Positions 5,782-12,172 of a stretch of DNA of 16,800 bases are shown piece by piece. Origin of the DNA: Acidiparvus fluvialis (GTDB lineage Bacteria; Acidobacteriota; Holophagae; Holophagales; Holophagaceae); contig JBFSVS010000017.1 in assembly GCA_041263285.1 (NCBI GenBank), positions 1 to 16,800 on the forward strand, read 5' to 3'. The translations under genes and the position numbers were made by a program. Position 1 is the first letter of the stretch; every line of letters begins with the position of its first letter. The notes beneath the pieces are model-generated. The model did not search any database and had not been told where the DNA came from. It saw nothing but the letters and a program-made list of their open reading frames with translations.

Positions 5782-7218
5782 ATGCAATACACCCTAAACA
5801 CCCAAAGCAGTACTCGCCAATCGCTCGATGTCACGGTCCCCTCGGCTCAGGTAGACGAAACCTTTGCGCGGATTACAAATCGGCTAGCCTCGACGGTGAA
5901 ATTACCCGGGTTCCGAAAAGGTAAAGTACCGACTCAATTCATCATGGAACGCTTCAGTAAAGAAGTTCATCAAGAGGTAGCTGAAAGTCTTGTGCGTGAT
6001 TTCTTCTGGGAAGCGTCTCGAAAAGCGGGGGTCACACCCATTTCGAATCCCTCCATTGAGAAACTTGAACTGAAACAAAATAAGGATGCGACCTTTGTGG
6101 CGAGTTTTGACGTTGCACCCGAACTAACGCTTCCAAACTATAAAAATTTATCGCTGACCAAAAAGAAACGACAAGTGGATGACGCCTTGATCGAAGAACA
6201 ATTGAAGGAACTCCAAGGTCGCGCTGCCAAGCTCAAGTCGGTCGATTTGCCGGTGGCCGCCAAGCTTTTGGTCACGTGTGATCTCAAAGTAACCCCCTTT
6301 CGAGTGGACGGAAAACCTGAGAAAACGCGGTCCTTCAAAGAGCAAGTGATTCAAATTGACGAAACCCGACCGCTCGACGCGGCCTTAGTGGGTTTGAAAG
6401 TTGATGAAGTTAAAGAATTCACCCTTCAGCATTCGGATCAAGACGCGAATACCCATTTCGCGGGCAAGACGGTGAAGTATCACGTGGTCGTGAAGGATGT
6501 TCGCGAGCGAGTCCTCGCTGAAATCAATGATGACTTCGCAAAAGATGCGGGAGCATTTGAAAATCTACAAGCCTTAAAAGATCGCTTAAAACAAGATCTA
6601 GAGGAGGCCTCGGAGCGCGATGCCAACGGCCGGCTTCAAGCGGATCTTTTAGACCTTCTTTTGGATAAAACCACCTTTGATATTCCTGCTTCCATGATTG
6701 CGATGCAGTTAGATGATTATTGCCGTGAATTCTCTCAACAATTTGCCGAGCAAGGCATGGATCCTCGCCGAATTAATTGGCAAGCCTATCGAGAACATCG
6801 TCGCAAAGAGGCTGAACGAAGCGTCAAGTGTGGCTATCTCCTCAAACAATTAGGGGATGCTGAAAAAATAGAAGTTCCCGAATCTGCGGTGGATGCCGAT
6901 ATTGAAAAATTTATGAAAGAGAACCGCATTCAACTCACCTTAAAGCAAGTTAAGAGTGAACTTGAGAATCGAGGCGCCCTAGGAGAAATTAAAGGTCGCA
7001 TTCGAACCGAATTGATCTTTAAGCGACTACTCGAATTATCGACCGTTCAAGAAACCCTTCTCGACAAGAAGGGCTATGACGCTCTTTTAGAGTCCGAGCG
7101 TAAACAAGACGAAGCCTCGACCCTCCATCCTTTCGATGAAGGAGAAAGTAGCGAGGGTACCTCCACCGATCCCCATGCCCATCATGATCACGGAAGTCAT
7201 GAAGGTCATTCCCACTAG
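5782..7218 (+). CDS. tig: Trigger factor (ribosome-bound chaperone/PPIase) with His-rich tail
   Basis: Ribosome-associated folding factor of 478 residues, longer than E. coli trigger factor (432). The N-terminal ribosome-docking signature GFRKGKVP is at 43-50. An FKBP-type PPIase region follows at roughly 155-245 (DETRPLDAALVGLKVDEVKE, then HFAGKTVKYHVVVKDV). The C-terminal chaperone arms begin near NDDFAKDAG. After about residue 445 comes an acidic, low-complexity extension ending in DPHAHHDHGSHEGHSH, with seven His in the last 16 residues, reminiscent of the metal-binding tail of SlyD. Metal binding is an inference. Start ATG 5782 has GAGG 5 nt upstream. It lies 33 nt after tRNA-Leu and 33 nt before clpP, likely one transcription unit through cmk. 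Confidence 0.96.
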   Translation: MQYTLNTQSSTRQSLDVTVPSAQVDETFARITNRLASTVKLPGFRKGKVPTQFIMERFSKEVHQEVAESLVRDFFWEASRKAGVTPISNPSIEKLELKQNKDATFVASFDVAPELTLPNYKNLSLTKKKRQVDDALIEEQLKELQGRAAKLKSVDLPVAAKLLVTCDLKVTPFRVDGKPEKTRSFKEQVIQIDETRPLDAALVGLKVDEVKEFTLQHSDQDANTHFAGKTVKYHVVVKDVRERVLAEINDDFAKDAGAFENLQALKDRLKQDLEEASERDANGRLQADLLDLLLDKTTFDIPASMIAMQLDDYCREFSQQFAEQGMDPRRINWQAYREHRRKEAERSVKCGYLLKQLGDAEKIEVPESAVDADIEKFMKENRIQLTLKQVKSELENRGALGEIKGRIRTELIFKRLLELSTVQETLLDKKGYDALLESERKQDEASTLHPFDEGESSEGTSTDPHAHHDHGSHEGHSH

Positions 7219-7251
7219 GCTTTTGTTATCCTGAGAGCCATAAGGAGTCTT

Positions 7252-7863
7252 ATGTCGTCCCTTCCTGAAAAAAATTATTACCCTCCGATTGTTATTGAAC
7301 AAACCCCTCGCGGCGAGCGGAGCTACGATATTTATAGTCGTCTTCTTAAAGACAATATTATTTTTCTGGGTACCGCCATTGATGATTCCGTAGCGAATGC
7401 CTTGGTCGCCCAAATGCTTTTTCTCGAGAGCGAAGACCCCGATAAAGATATTCAAATTTATATCAACAGCCCCGGGGGGAGCGTCACGGCCGGCTTGGCT
7501 ATTTATGACACCATGCAGTTCGTCAAGAACGATATTGTGACGTATTGTGTCGGTCAAGCAGCCAGCATGGGAGCTTTATTGCTCTCGGCGGGAACCAAGG
7601 GTAAACGCTTTGCCCTTCCTAATGCACGCATCATGATTCATCAACCCAGCGGTGGAGCTCAGGGTCAAGCGAGTGATATCGAGATTACCTATAAAGAAAT
7701 TCAACGACTCAAGGATATCCTCAACCAAATGTTAGCCACGCATACCGGTCAACCCTTAAAGAAGATTCAAAAAGACAGTGACCGAGATTATTTTATGAGT
7801 TCACTTGAAGCCATGGAGTATGGCTTAATTGATAAGGTTCTCAGCAATCGTCCCGTAGCTTAA
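7252..7863 (+). CDS. clpP: ATP-dependent Clp protease proteolytic subunit ClpP
   Basis: The 203-residue serine peptidase that forms the double-heptamer barrel and degrades proteins fed by a Clp ATPase. The catalytic triad is S105 (GQAASMGALLLSAG), H130 (IMIHQPSGG) and D179 (DSDRDYF). The INSPGGSV oxyanion segment is at 71-78. Length and N-terminal propeptide-like region are normal. The ribosome site AAGGAG sits only about 4 nt before ATG 7252. It follows tig as in many bacteria, but the next gene is cmk rather than clpX, so its ATPase partner must be coded elsewhere. Confidence 0.98.
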   Translation: MSSLPEKNYYPPIVIEQTPRGERSYDIYSRLLKDNIIFLGTAIDDSVANALVAQMLFLESEDPDKDIQIYINSPGGSVTAGLAIYDTMQFVKNDIVTYCVGQAASMGALLLSAGTKGKRFALPNARIMIHQPSGGAQGQASDIEITYKEIQRLKDILNQMLATHTGQPLKKIQKDSDRDYFMSSLEAMEYGLIDKVLSNRPVA

Positions 7864-7874
7864 AGCGAGGTCCC

Positions 7875-8546
7875 TTGTCCTCACGCCTTGACCTGATCGC
7901 CATTGACGGTCCCTCGGGATCAGGGAAATCGACGACGGCCAAACGAACCGCAGAGCGTTTAGGTTGGTCGTATCTCGATACGGGAGCGATGTACCGAGCC
8001 ACCGCTTTGGCTCTTCACCGTGCAGGCGTTGAACTGGCAGAGACGGCACAGGTCAAAACCATCCTCGATCAAATCAACATCAATCAAGAAGGAACCTCTA
8101 TTTTTCTCGACGGCGAAAACGTGAGTGACGCCATTCGGACGATGGAGATTAATCAGATGGTGACCCCGGTTAGTGCTGACGCTCAGGTTCGCGAGGCCAT
8201 GGTCCGACAGCAGCAGCGTCTAGGGCAACGAGGTCGCTGGGTCGTCGATGGACGGGATATCGGTACCGTGGTGTTCCCCGAAGCCGTGAGTAAAATCTTT
8301 TTAGTCGCTTCCCTTCGGGTACGAAGCGAACGTCGGTTCAAAGAATTAAGCGATAAAGGGATCCTCACCACCCTCCAAGAGGTTGCAGAGGATCTTGAGC
8401 GGCGGGATCTGGCGGATCGAACCCGAGCCATCAGTCCTCTCCGTAAAGCGAAGGATGCCCTTGAGATCGACACCTCTGACCGAGCCGTGAGTGAAGTAGT
8501 CGATTTAATCGTCTCTCATTACGAGCACTGCCGAACCTTACCCTAA
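7875..8546 (+). CDS. cmk: Cytidylate kinase (CMP/dCMP kinase)
   Basis: A 223-residue cytoplasmic kinase that phosphorylates CMP and dCMP with ATP in pyrimidine salvage and biosynthesis. The P-loop GPSGSGKS is at 12-19, followed by the family's YLDTGAMYRA. The CMP-binding and specificity segment is VVDGRDIGTVVFP, and the lid region is ERRDLADRTRAISPLRKA. The start is TTG 7875: GAGG lies 4 nt upstream, no ATG or GTG is available before the P-loop, and the frame is closed just upstream by the clpP stop region. It begins 11 nt after clpP, so the two are surely cotranscribed. Its stop interlocks with that of the rhodanese gene. Confidence 0.96.
   Translation: MSSRLDLIAIDGPSGSGKSTTAKRTAERLGWSYLDTGAMYRATALALHRAGVELAETAQVKTILDQININQEGTSIFLDGENVSDAIRTMEINQMVTPVSADAQVREAMVRQQQRLGQRGRWVVDGRDIGTVVFPEAVSKIFLVASLRVRSERRFKELSDKGILTTLQEVAEDLERRDLADRTRAISPLRKAKDALEIDTSDRAVSEVVDLIVSHYEHCRTLP
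8543..8546. other. Interlocked stop codons of cmk (+) and rhodanese gene (-)
   Basis: The tetramer CTAA holds the cmk stop TAA (8544-8546) and, on the minus strand, the rhodanese stop TAG (8545-8543). No intergenic base and no terminator hairpin is present. Confidence 0.97.
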
Positions 8547-8836
8547 ATCACCCGAGGATCTCGCTCCCAGGGTCCAAGGTTATAAACTTCTTTAAATCCT
8601 TGTTGGGCCAAAAACATTTGGGCGGTCCCACTTCGACCTCCGCTTCGGCAGCACAATAAAAGCGGTCGGTCCGAGGGAACCAGTTGGGGATTTTCGATGA
8701 GTTGATCCAAGGGACAATGCAAAATAGGTTCGGGCCCGTGACCCGCTAACCACTCGGCTTCAGTCCGTACATCAACGACCAAAGCATTTTGGGCCAAGAG
8801 TCGCCGTGCATCTTCGAGAGGAATAAAAGAAGACAT
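8543..8836 (-). CDS. Rhodanese-like domain protein (single-domain sulfurtransferase)
   Basis: A 97-residue single rhodanese domain, predicted to carry sulfane sulfur on a cysteine persulfide in the cytoplasm; no signal peptide is seen. VVDVRTEAEWLAGH (about 20-33) is the first signature, and the active-site loop is CRSGGR (63-68) with C63 as nucleophile; C62 just before it is an extra cysteine. The C-terminus ends soon after the YNLGPW segment. The frame is open upstream across the divergent kdsC gene, but translation there shows no domain, so ATG 8836-8834 is used. Its ribosome site is poor: AGG is about 13 nt upstream. It is divergent from kdsC by 39 nt and tail-to-tail with cmk. Confidence 0.88.
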   Translation of the reverse strand: MSSFIPLEDARRLLAQNALVVDVRTEAEWLAGHGPEPILHCPLDQLIENPQLVPSDRPLLLCCRSGGRSGTAQMFLAQQGFKEVYNLGPWERDPRVI

Positions 8837-8875
8837 CTTGTTATTCTGACCTAAATCTTTCCGAAGGTGAACACC

Positions 8876-9406
8876 ATGGACGTCGAAACTCGTGCCCGTC
8901 AGATTAAACTCGTGGCTACCGATGTCGACGGGGTCCTTACCGATGGCCGCCTTTATTACCCCATCGAAGGGGGCGCGCACTGTAAAGCATTCCACGTCCG
9001 AGATGGGGCAGCGATCAAATGGCTTCAGGGTCAATCGATTCCCGTTGCCTTCATTACGGGGCTCGTCTCCGCTTCGGTCCAACAGCGGGCGCAGGATCTC
9101 GCCATCACGGATTGCTTCATGGGAATCGGCGATAAAACCAAGAGCATTGAAGCGCTTCTTCCTAAATATCAGTGCACGTGGGAGAACATTGCATATCTCG
9201 GGGACGATCTTCAGGATCTGCCTGTCCTCCAACGAGTGGGCTTGGCAGTCTGCCCCTCGGATGCCTGTGCCGAGGTCCGATCGAGCGTGCACCAAGTGCT
9301 CCAAGAACGAGGAGGCTCGGGGGTTTTTAGAATCTTAGCCGAATTGATTCTCAACGCTCAAGGCTCGTGGGACGCGGTGGTGAAACGCTATGATATTAGG
9401 GCTTAA
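8876..9406 (+). CDS. kdsC: KdsC-family HAD phosphatase (3-deoxy-D-manno-octulosonate 8-phosphate phosphatase)
   Basis: A 176-residue capless HAD phosphatase of the KdsC type, which releases Kdo from Kdo-8-phosphate for lipopolysaccharide assembly. Motif I is D16-V-D18 in DVDGVLTDG. FHVRDGAAIKWL matches the family's F-x-VRDG-x-GI segment. Motif II threonine is T61, motif III lysine is probably K87 (GDKTKS), and motif IV is YLGDDLQDLPVL (D110, D111). Two sites differ from E. coli KdsC: the TGR of motif II reads TGL, and the C-terminal GGRGAVRE reads GGSGVFRI. I use ATG 8876 (GAAGG 8 nt upstream) rather than GTG 8867. It converges on lpxB, another lipid-A/LPS gene. A related sugar-phosphate phosphatase is possible given the substitutions. 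Confidence 0.88.
   Translation: MDVETRARQIKLVATDVDGVLTDGRLYYPIEGGAHCKAFHVRDGAAIKWLQGQSIPVAFITGLVSASVQQRAQDLAITDCFMGIGDKTKSIEALLPKYQCTWENIAYLGDDLQDLPVLQRVGLAVCPSDACAEVRSSVHQVLQERGGSGVFRILAELILNAQGSWDAVVKRYDIRA
9403..9406. other. Interlocked stop codons of kdsC (+) and lpxB (-)
   Basis: The palindrome TTAA holds the kdsC stop TAA (9404-9406) and the lpxB stop TAA (9405-9403). There is no terminator hairpin at the junction. Confidence 0.97.
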
Positions 9407-10542
9407 CGCGATCCCCGAATCTGCTCAAGAAGGTCCTCGGCAATCCGTTCCATCGCCCCGGAGCGGCCCAAGCGTTCGTGAAGAAGAGTCATTCCTCCTA
9501 TCTGGGCTGCACTACCCTCAGGACCTAAGATCTTTTTTAATTCGACCCAAAGCGTTTCACTTTGAACTTCTTTTTGTAAAAGCTCCGGAATAATTTTTGA
9601 GCCCATCACAACATTAGCAAGAGAAAAATAAGGGAGTTTCACAAGGTGCTTCGCCATCCAAAAACTAAAGGGGTGCAAACGGTATACGGCCAAAAAAGGG
9701 ACTTTGAGCAATGCGGTTTCAAGCGTAGCCGTTCCCGAAGCGACCACGGCGGCCTGTGCGTAGGCTCTCGACGCATACGATCGGTCGGTCACCACATGAA
9801 CGGGAAGCCCGTGGATCAGAGGATTCACTAAATCAATGGAGATGGTTGGGGCAAGGGCTAATACCCATTGAAGGGTGGGCATGTCTCGTTGAGCTCTCGA
9901 GACCATGGCCGCCATCGCAGGAAGCAATCGTCGAATTTCTTCGGGTCGACTCCCCGGCAAAAGCGTCACTAACGGTCGGTAGGGATCGAGTCGGAGTTCG
10001 TTAAAGAATTCATCACGACTCACTTCGGGCTTCACCCAATCGAGCAGCGGATGACCCAAGCATACTGCACGCACCGCATAATTTTTGAAAAGGGGAACTT
10101 CGAAAGGAAATAAACAATAGAGAGTTGTGAGAGTTTGACCCAGTAACGGAATACGTTGGGGTCGCCAAGCCCATACTTGTGGACAAACATAATGATGCAG
10201 TCTTACCTGAGGGAAGGCCCGTCGAAAGGACTGCGCTAGACGTAAATTAAAACCCGGATAATCAATGAAAAGGACATCGTGAATGTCTCCGTGACTCAAC
10301 CGCTGATGAAGTTGTTGTTTGAGTCGCCACAAGCGAGGCAAATGCCTCAGGATTTCGAGGAAACCCACGACACCTAAATCTTTCAGATCTGCTATTTTTT
10401 CGTCCAAATATGGGGTCATTGAACCCCCACCGATCCCCACTAGGGTTAAGTCGGGTTGGCGCTTTTTTAATTCGCGTAGTAGGTGGCCTCCATGAAGATC
10501 GCCGGAGGCCTCGCCTGCGATCACGAGTAGTTTAGTTGCCAT
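9403..10542 (-). CDS. lpxB: Lipid-A-disaccharide synthase
   Basis: A 379-residue peripheral inner-membrane glycosyltransferase (GT19) that joins UDP-2,3-diacylglucosamine and lipid X into the lipid A disaccharide. The N-terminus has the family hallmark VIAGEASGDLHGG (GEASGD at 10-15), then GIGGGSM and the DLKDLGVVGFLEILRHLP segment. The middle carries HHYVCPQVWAWRPQR and LPGSRPEEIRRLLP, and the C-terminal half has VASGTATLETAL. Length matches E. coli LpxB (382). The frame extends to GTG 10575, but ATG 10542 gives the normal N-terminus and lies 10 nt after the upstream gene's stop; neither start has a strong ribosome site, which suggests coupling to that gene. It implies an outer membrane with lipid A. 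Confidence 0.96.
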   Translation of the reverse strand: MATKLLVIAGEASGDLHGGHLLRELKKRQPDLTLVGIGGGSMTPYLDEKIADLKDLGVVGFLEILRHLPRLWRLKQQLHQRLSHGDIHDVLFIDYPGFNLRLAQSFRRAFPQVRLHHYVCPQVWAWRPQRIPLLGQTLTTLYCLFPFEVPLFKNYAVRAVCLGHPLLDWVKPEVSRDEFFNELRLDPYRPLVTLLPGSRPEEIRRLLPAMAAMVSRAQRDMPTLQWVLALAPTISIDLVNPLIHGLPVHVVTDRSYASRAYAQAAVVASGTATLETALLKVPFLAVYRLHPFSFWMAKHLVKLPYFSLANVVMGSKIIPELLQKEVQSETLWVELKKILGPEGSAAQIGGMTLLHERLGRSGAMERIAEDLLEQIRGSR

Positions 10543-10552
10543 ACGATCTATC

Positions 10553-11221
10553 TTACTGAAGGTTCCAATGTTCACCGAGTGACACTTCGGGGTCCGAGGG
10601 TACCTCGGGTAACTGCTTGGGAAACAAAGGGTCAGGATAGAGTTTGCTTAAGCGCGGGTAGGCGATTTTGAAATCATCCGGACTGGTAACGTCTAGGCCA
10701 ATATCCCACCGATAGCCGAATTCATAAAGCGGTTGAAATGAATCCTCTGGGGTCCCATGAGCGACAAAGAGTCGATCCGTAATAGCCTCTGAATTGCCAT
10801 GGCGGGCATCCCAACAATAACCCACGGCATCAGCACGAATACTTTTAACCAAGGCAACGAGCGGGCGAATCTCGGCTTCAGATCGCAATGCGATCTTCAT
10901 GCCTCGGCCTCCAAGAATTTCGAGGAATAACTCAAGAGTGGAGAGCAATTGAAATTGAAGGGCTCGATCCGGCAAGGCCGGGACGGGAAGAACAAGAAAA
11001 TCCAAATCCAAAGGCGGCTTCAGGAGCGGACTCACGACATCCATCGAGAACGTTTGAGGATTCCATGGGGGAAGATGTAAAGTTCGTATCTCGAGTCCTT
11101 TGCGAATACGGTCCATCCATGCCGGATCCAGAGAGGGTTCTTCTAACCGAAGCTCGAGTCGCGGAAAAGCTTCCCATAACACTGGGGATGAACGAGATTT
11201 GACACTCGGAATGAATTGCAT
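10553..11221 (-). CDS. Hypothetical protein, possible sugar-isomerase-like TIM-barrel fragment
   Basis: I do not recognise this 222-residue protein. It has no membrane span or signal peptide. Features seen are LHLPPWNPQTFS near residues 48-59, a hydrophobic strand LDLDFLVLPVPAL, and GYCWDARHGN near 133-142 followed by RLFVAHG. The last two faintly recall the C-terminal strands of xylose-isomerase/AP-endonuclease-like TIM barrels, which have a C-x-D-x-GH strand, but the metal-binding glutamates cannot be placed with confidence. It sits 10 nt upstream of lpxB and is probably cotranscribed with it. Start ATG 11221-11219 lacks an obvious ribosome site and lies only 29 nt from the divergent DUF2203 gene. 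It is called coding because it fills the space between two certain genes as a long open frame. Confidence 0.75.
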   Translation of the reverse strand: MQFIPSVKSRSSPVLWEAFPRLELRLEEPSLDPAWMDRIRKGLEIRTLHLPPWNPQTFSMDVVSPLLKPPLDLDFLVLPVPALPDRALQFQLLSTLELFLEILGGRGMKIALRSEAEIRPLVALVKSIRADAVGYCWDARHGNSEAITDRLFVAHGTPEDSFQPLYEFGYRWDIGLDVTSPDDFKIAYPRLSKLYPDPLFPKQLPEVPSDPEVSLGEHWNLQ

Positions 11222-11250
11222 ATGTCTATGATGATAGAGGGAGCGGCTTT

Positions 11251-11634
11251 ATGGGCAGAGTATTCAGTCTGGAAGAAGCGAAACAATTAACCCTACGGGT
11301 TCGTTCTCTAACCGCCCCTGTCACCCAGTTGGCTGAAAGTATGGCAAAAGAACTGCAGCGCGCCGAGAATCAAGGTCAACTGGCCCTGGCGGAAGACCTC
11401 AAGGAAAGACTTAAGAGTCTGGTGGAAAGTTGGACCGAGGGGGTTGAGCAACTCGGGGGTGAAGTCAAGGGACTCTGGCTTGTGGATTTTGATGCAGGAC
11501 ACGGTTATTGGTGTTGGAGTTGGCCGGAAACAGAACTCTCGTTTTGGCATACCCATGAGGGAGGGTTTCGCTCTCGGAAGCCCCTGGATCCCAAAAAACA
11601 TTTGATCGCTACGGATCAGGATTCGCTTGCCTAG
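11251..11634 (+). CDS. DUF2203 family protein
   Basis: A 127-residue protein that fits the DUF2203 pattern: an N-terminal FSLEEAKQLTLRVRSL helix, a long charged coiled helix (about 20-66, rich in E, K, Q and L), then the family core GLWLVDFDAGHGYWCWSWPETELSFWHTHEGGFRSR-type C-terminus with its W-x-W, WH and GGF residues. Its function is unknown. Start ATG 11251 has AGGGAG 7 nt upstream. It overlaps the next gene by 8 nt, so the two are translationally coupled. It is divergent from the 222-residue protein by 29 nt. Confidence 0.85.
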   Translation: MGRVFSLEEAKQLTLRVRSLTAPVTQLAESMAKELQRAENQGQLALAEDLKERLKSLVESWTEGVEQLGGEVKGLWLVDFDAGHGYWCWSWPETELSFWHTHEGGFRSRKPLDPKKHLIATDQDSLA

Positions 11635-11977
11635 CGTTCATTCCACTCAAAAATTGGAGGCCTCCCTTCGCCGGAGACGAATTCAAAATATTCTAGCGGT
11701 GGTTCAAAGGATTCCTCGGGGCAAGGTGGCCAGTTACGGTCAAGTCGCCGAACTAGCGGGCTACCCGAATCAAGCTCGTTTAGTCGGTTGGATCTTGAGG
11801 GGATTACCCTTGGAAACCTCCATTCCATGGCAGCGAGTTGTGAATCACCGTGGGCATATTCCTAGTCGTGGACGGATCAGCGGGAGTGTTGAACAGATTC
11901 AAAGACTCCGGAATGAAGGGGTTCGCGTGACCCATCTCGGTGACATCGCTTTGTCGATCTATCGTTGGGTTCCGTAA
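11627..11977 (+). CDS. Alkyltransferase-like protein (ATL, MGMT family without the acceptor cysteine)
   Basis: A 116-residue single C-terminal MGMT/Ogt-type DNA-binding domain. The winged-helix region RIPRGKVASYGQVAELAGYPNQARLVGWILR-type sequence (about 29-59) contains the usual G-K-V-x-x-Y-G start and the R of the arginine-finger helix. Where O6-alkylguanine transferases have PCHRVV, this protein has PWQRVV, so Trp replaces the alkyl-accepting Cys. That is the mark of ATL proteins, which bind O6-alkylguanine lesions and hand them to nucleotide excision repair instead of removing the alkyl group. The start is TTG 11627 with AGGA 5 nt upstream, inside the end of the DUF2203 gene. No cysteine is present in the active-site segment. 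Length is typical of ATLs (about 100-130). Confidence 0.92.
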   Translation: MPSVHSTQKLEASLRRRRIQNILAVVQRIPRGKVASYGQVAELAGYPNQARLVGWILRGLPLETSIPWQRVVNHRGHIPSRGRISGSVEQIQRLRNEGVRVTHLGDIALSIYRWVP

Positions 11978-12027
11978 CCCAGAGCCCTCAGGGGATCTGA
12001 ACTACTGACGGATAGTCATAATATCCC

Positions 12028-12056
12028 TTGTCAAATCAATGGATCACAAGTATATT
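12028..12056 (+). promoter_or_regulatory. Sigma70-type promoter of the porin gene
   Basis: TTGTCA (12028-12033, 5 of 6) is followed after exactly 17 nt by TATATT (12051-12056, 5 of 6). Start of transcription would be near 12063, leaving a leader of about 110 nt before the porin start. This is the best promoter match I found in the window. Confidence 0.6.
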
Positions 12057-12071
12057 GATACTGAGTCTAAA

Positions 12072-12098
12072 TATTATTAAAAAAATACACTAATAATA
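12072..12098. repeat. A/T-only inverted repeat in the porin leader
   Basis: TATTATTA (12072-12079) and TAATAATA (12091-12098) are perfect 8-bp inverted repeats around an 11-nt spacer AAAAAATACAC. The element lies between the proposed start of transcription and the ribosome site and would form only a weak RNA hairpin; it could equally be an AT-rich protein-binding site. Confidence 0.55.
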
Positions 12099-12172
12099 CC
12101 CTTTGGTCACCTCCCATTTACACGCCGAGGTAAAACTTTCAACAATGTCCTCTTCGGACTAAGGAGATTTTC

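Noticed and set aside
8837..9304. Long minus-strand extension of the rhodanese frame
   Set aside because: It lies antisense to kdsC, and its translation shows no domain; the rhodanese domain begins at ATG 8836.
10543..10575. GTG 10575 as start of lpxB
   Set aside because: It adds 11 residues not typical of LpxB and overlaps the upstream gene without a better ribosome site.
11979..11999. Small CAGA-CCC/GGG-TCTG hairpin after the ATL gene as a terminator
   Set aside because: The stem is short and interrupted, and no T-run follows.
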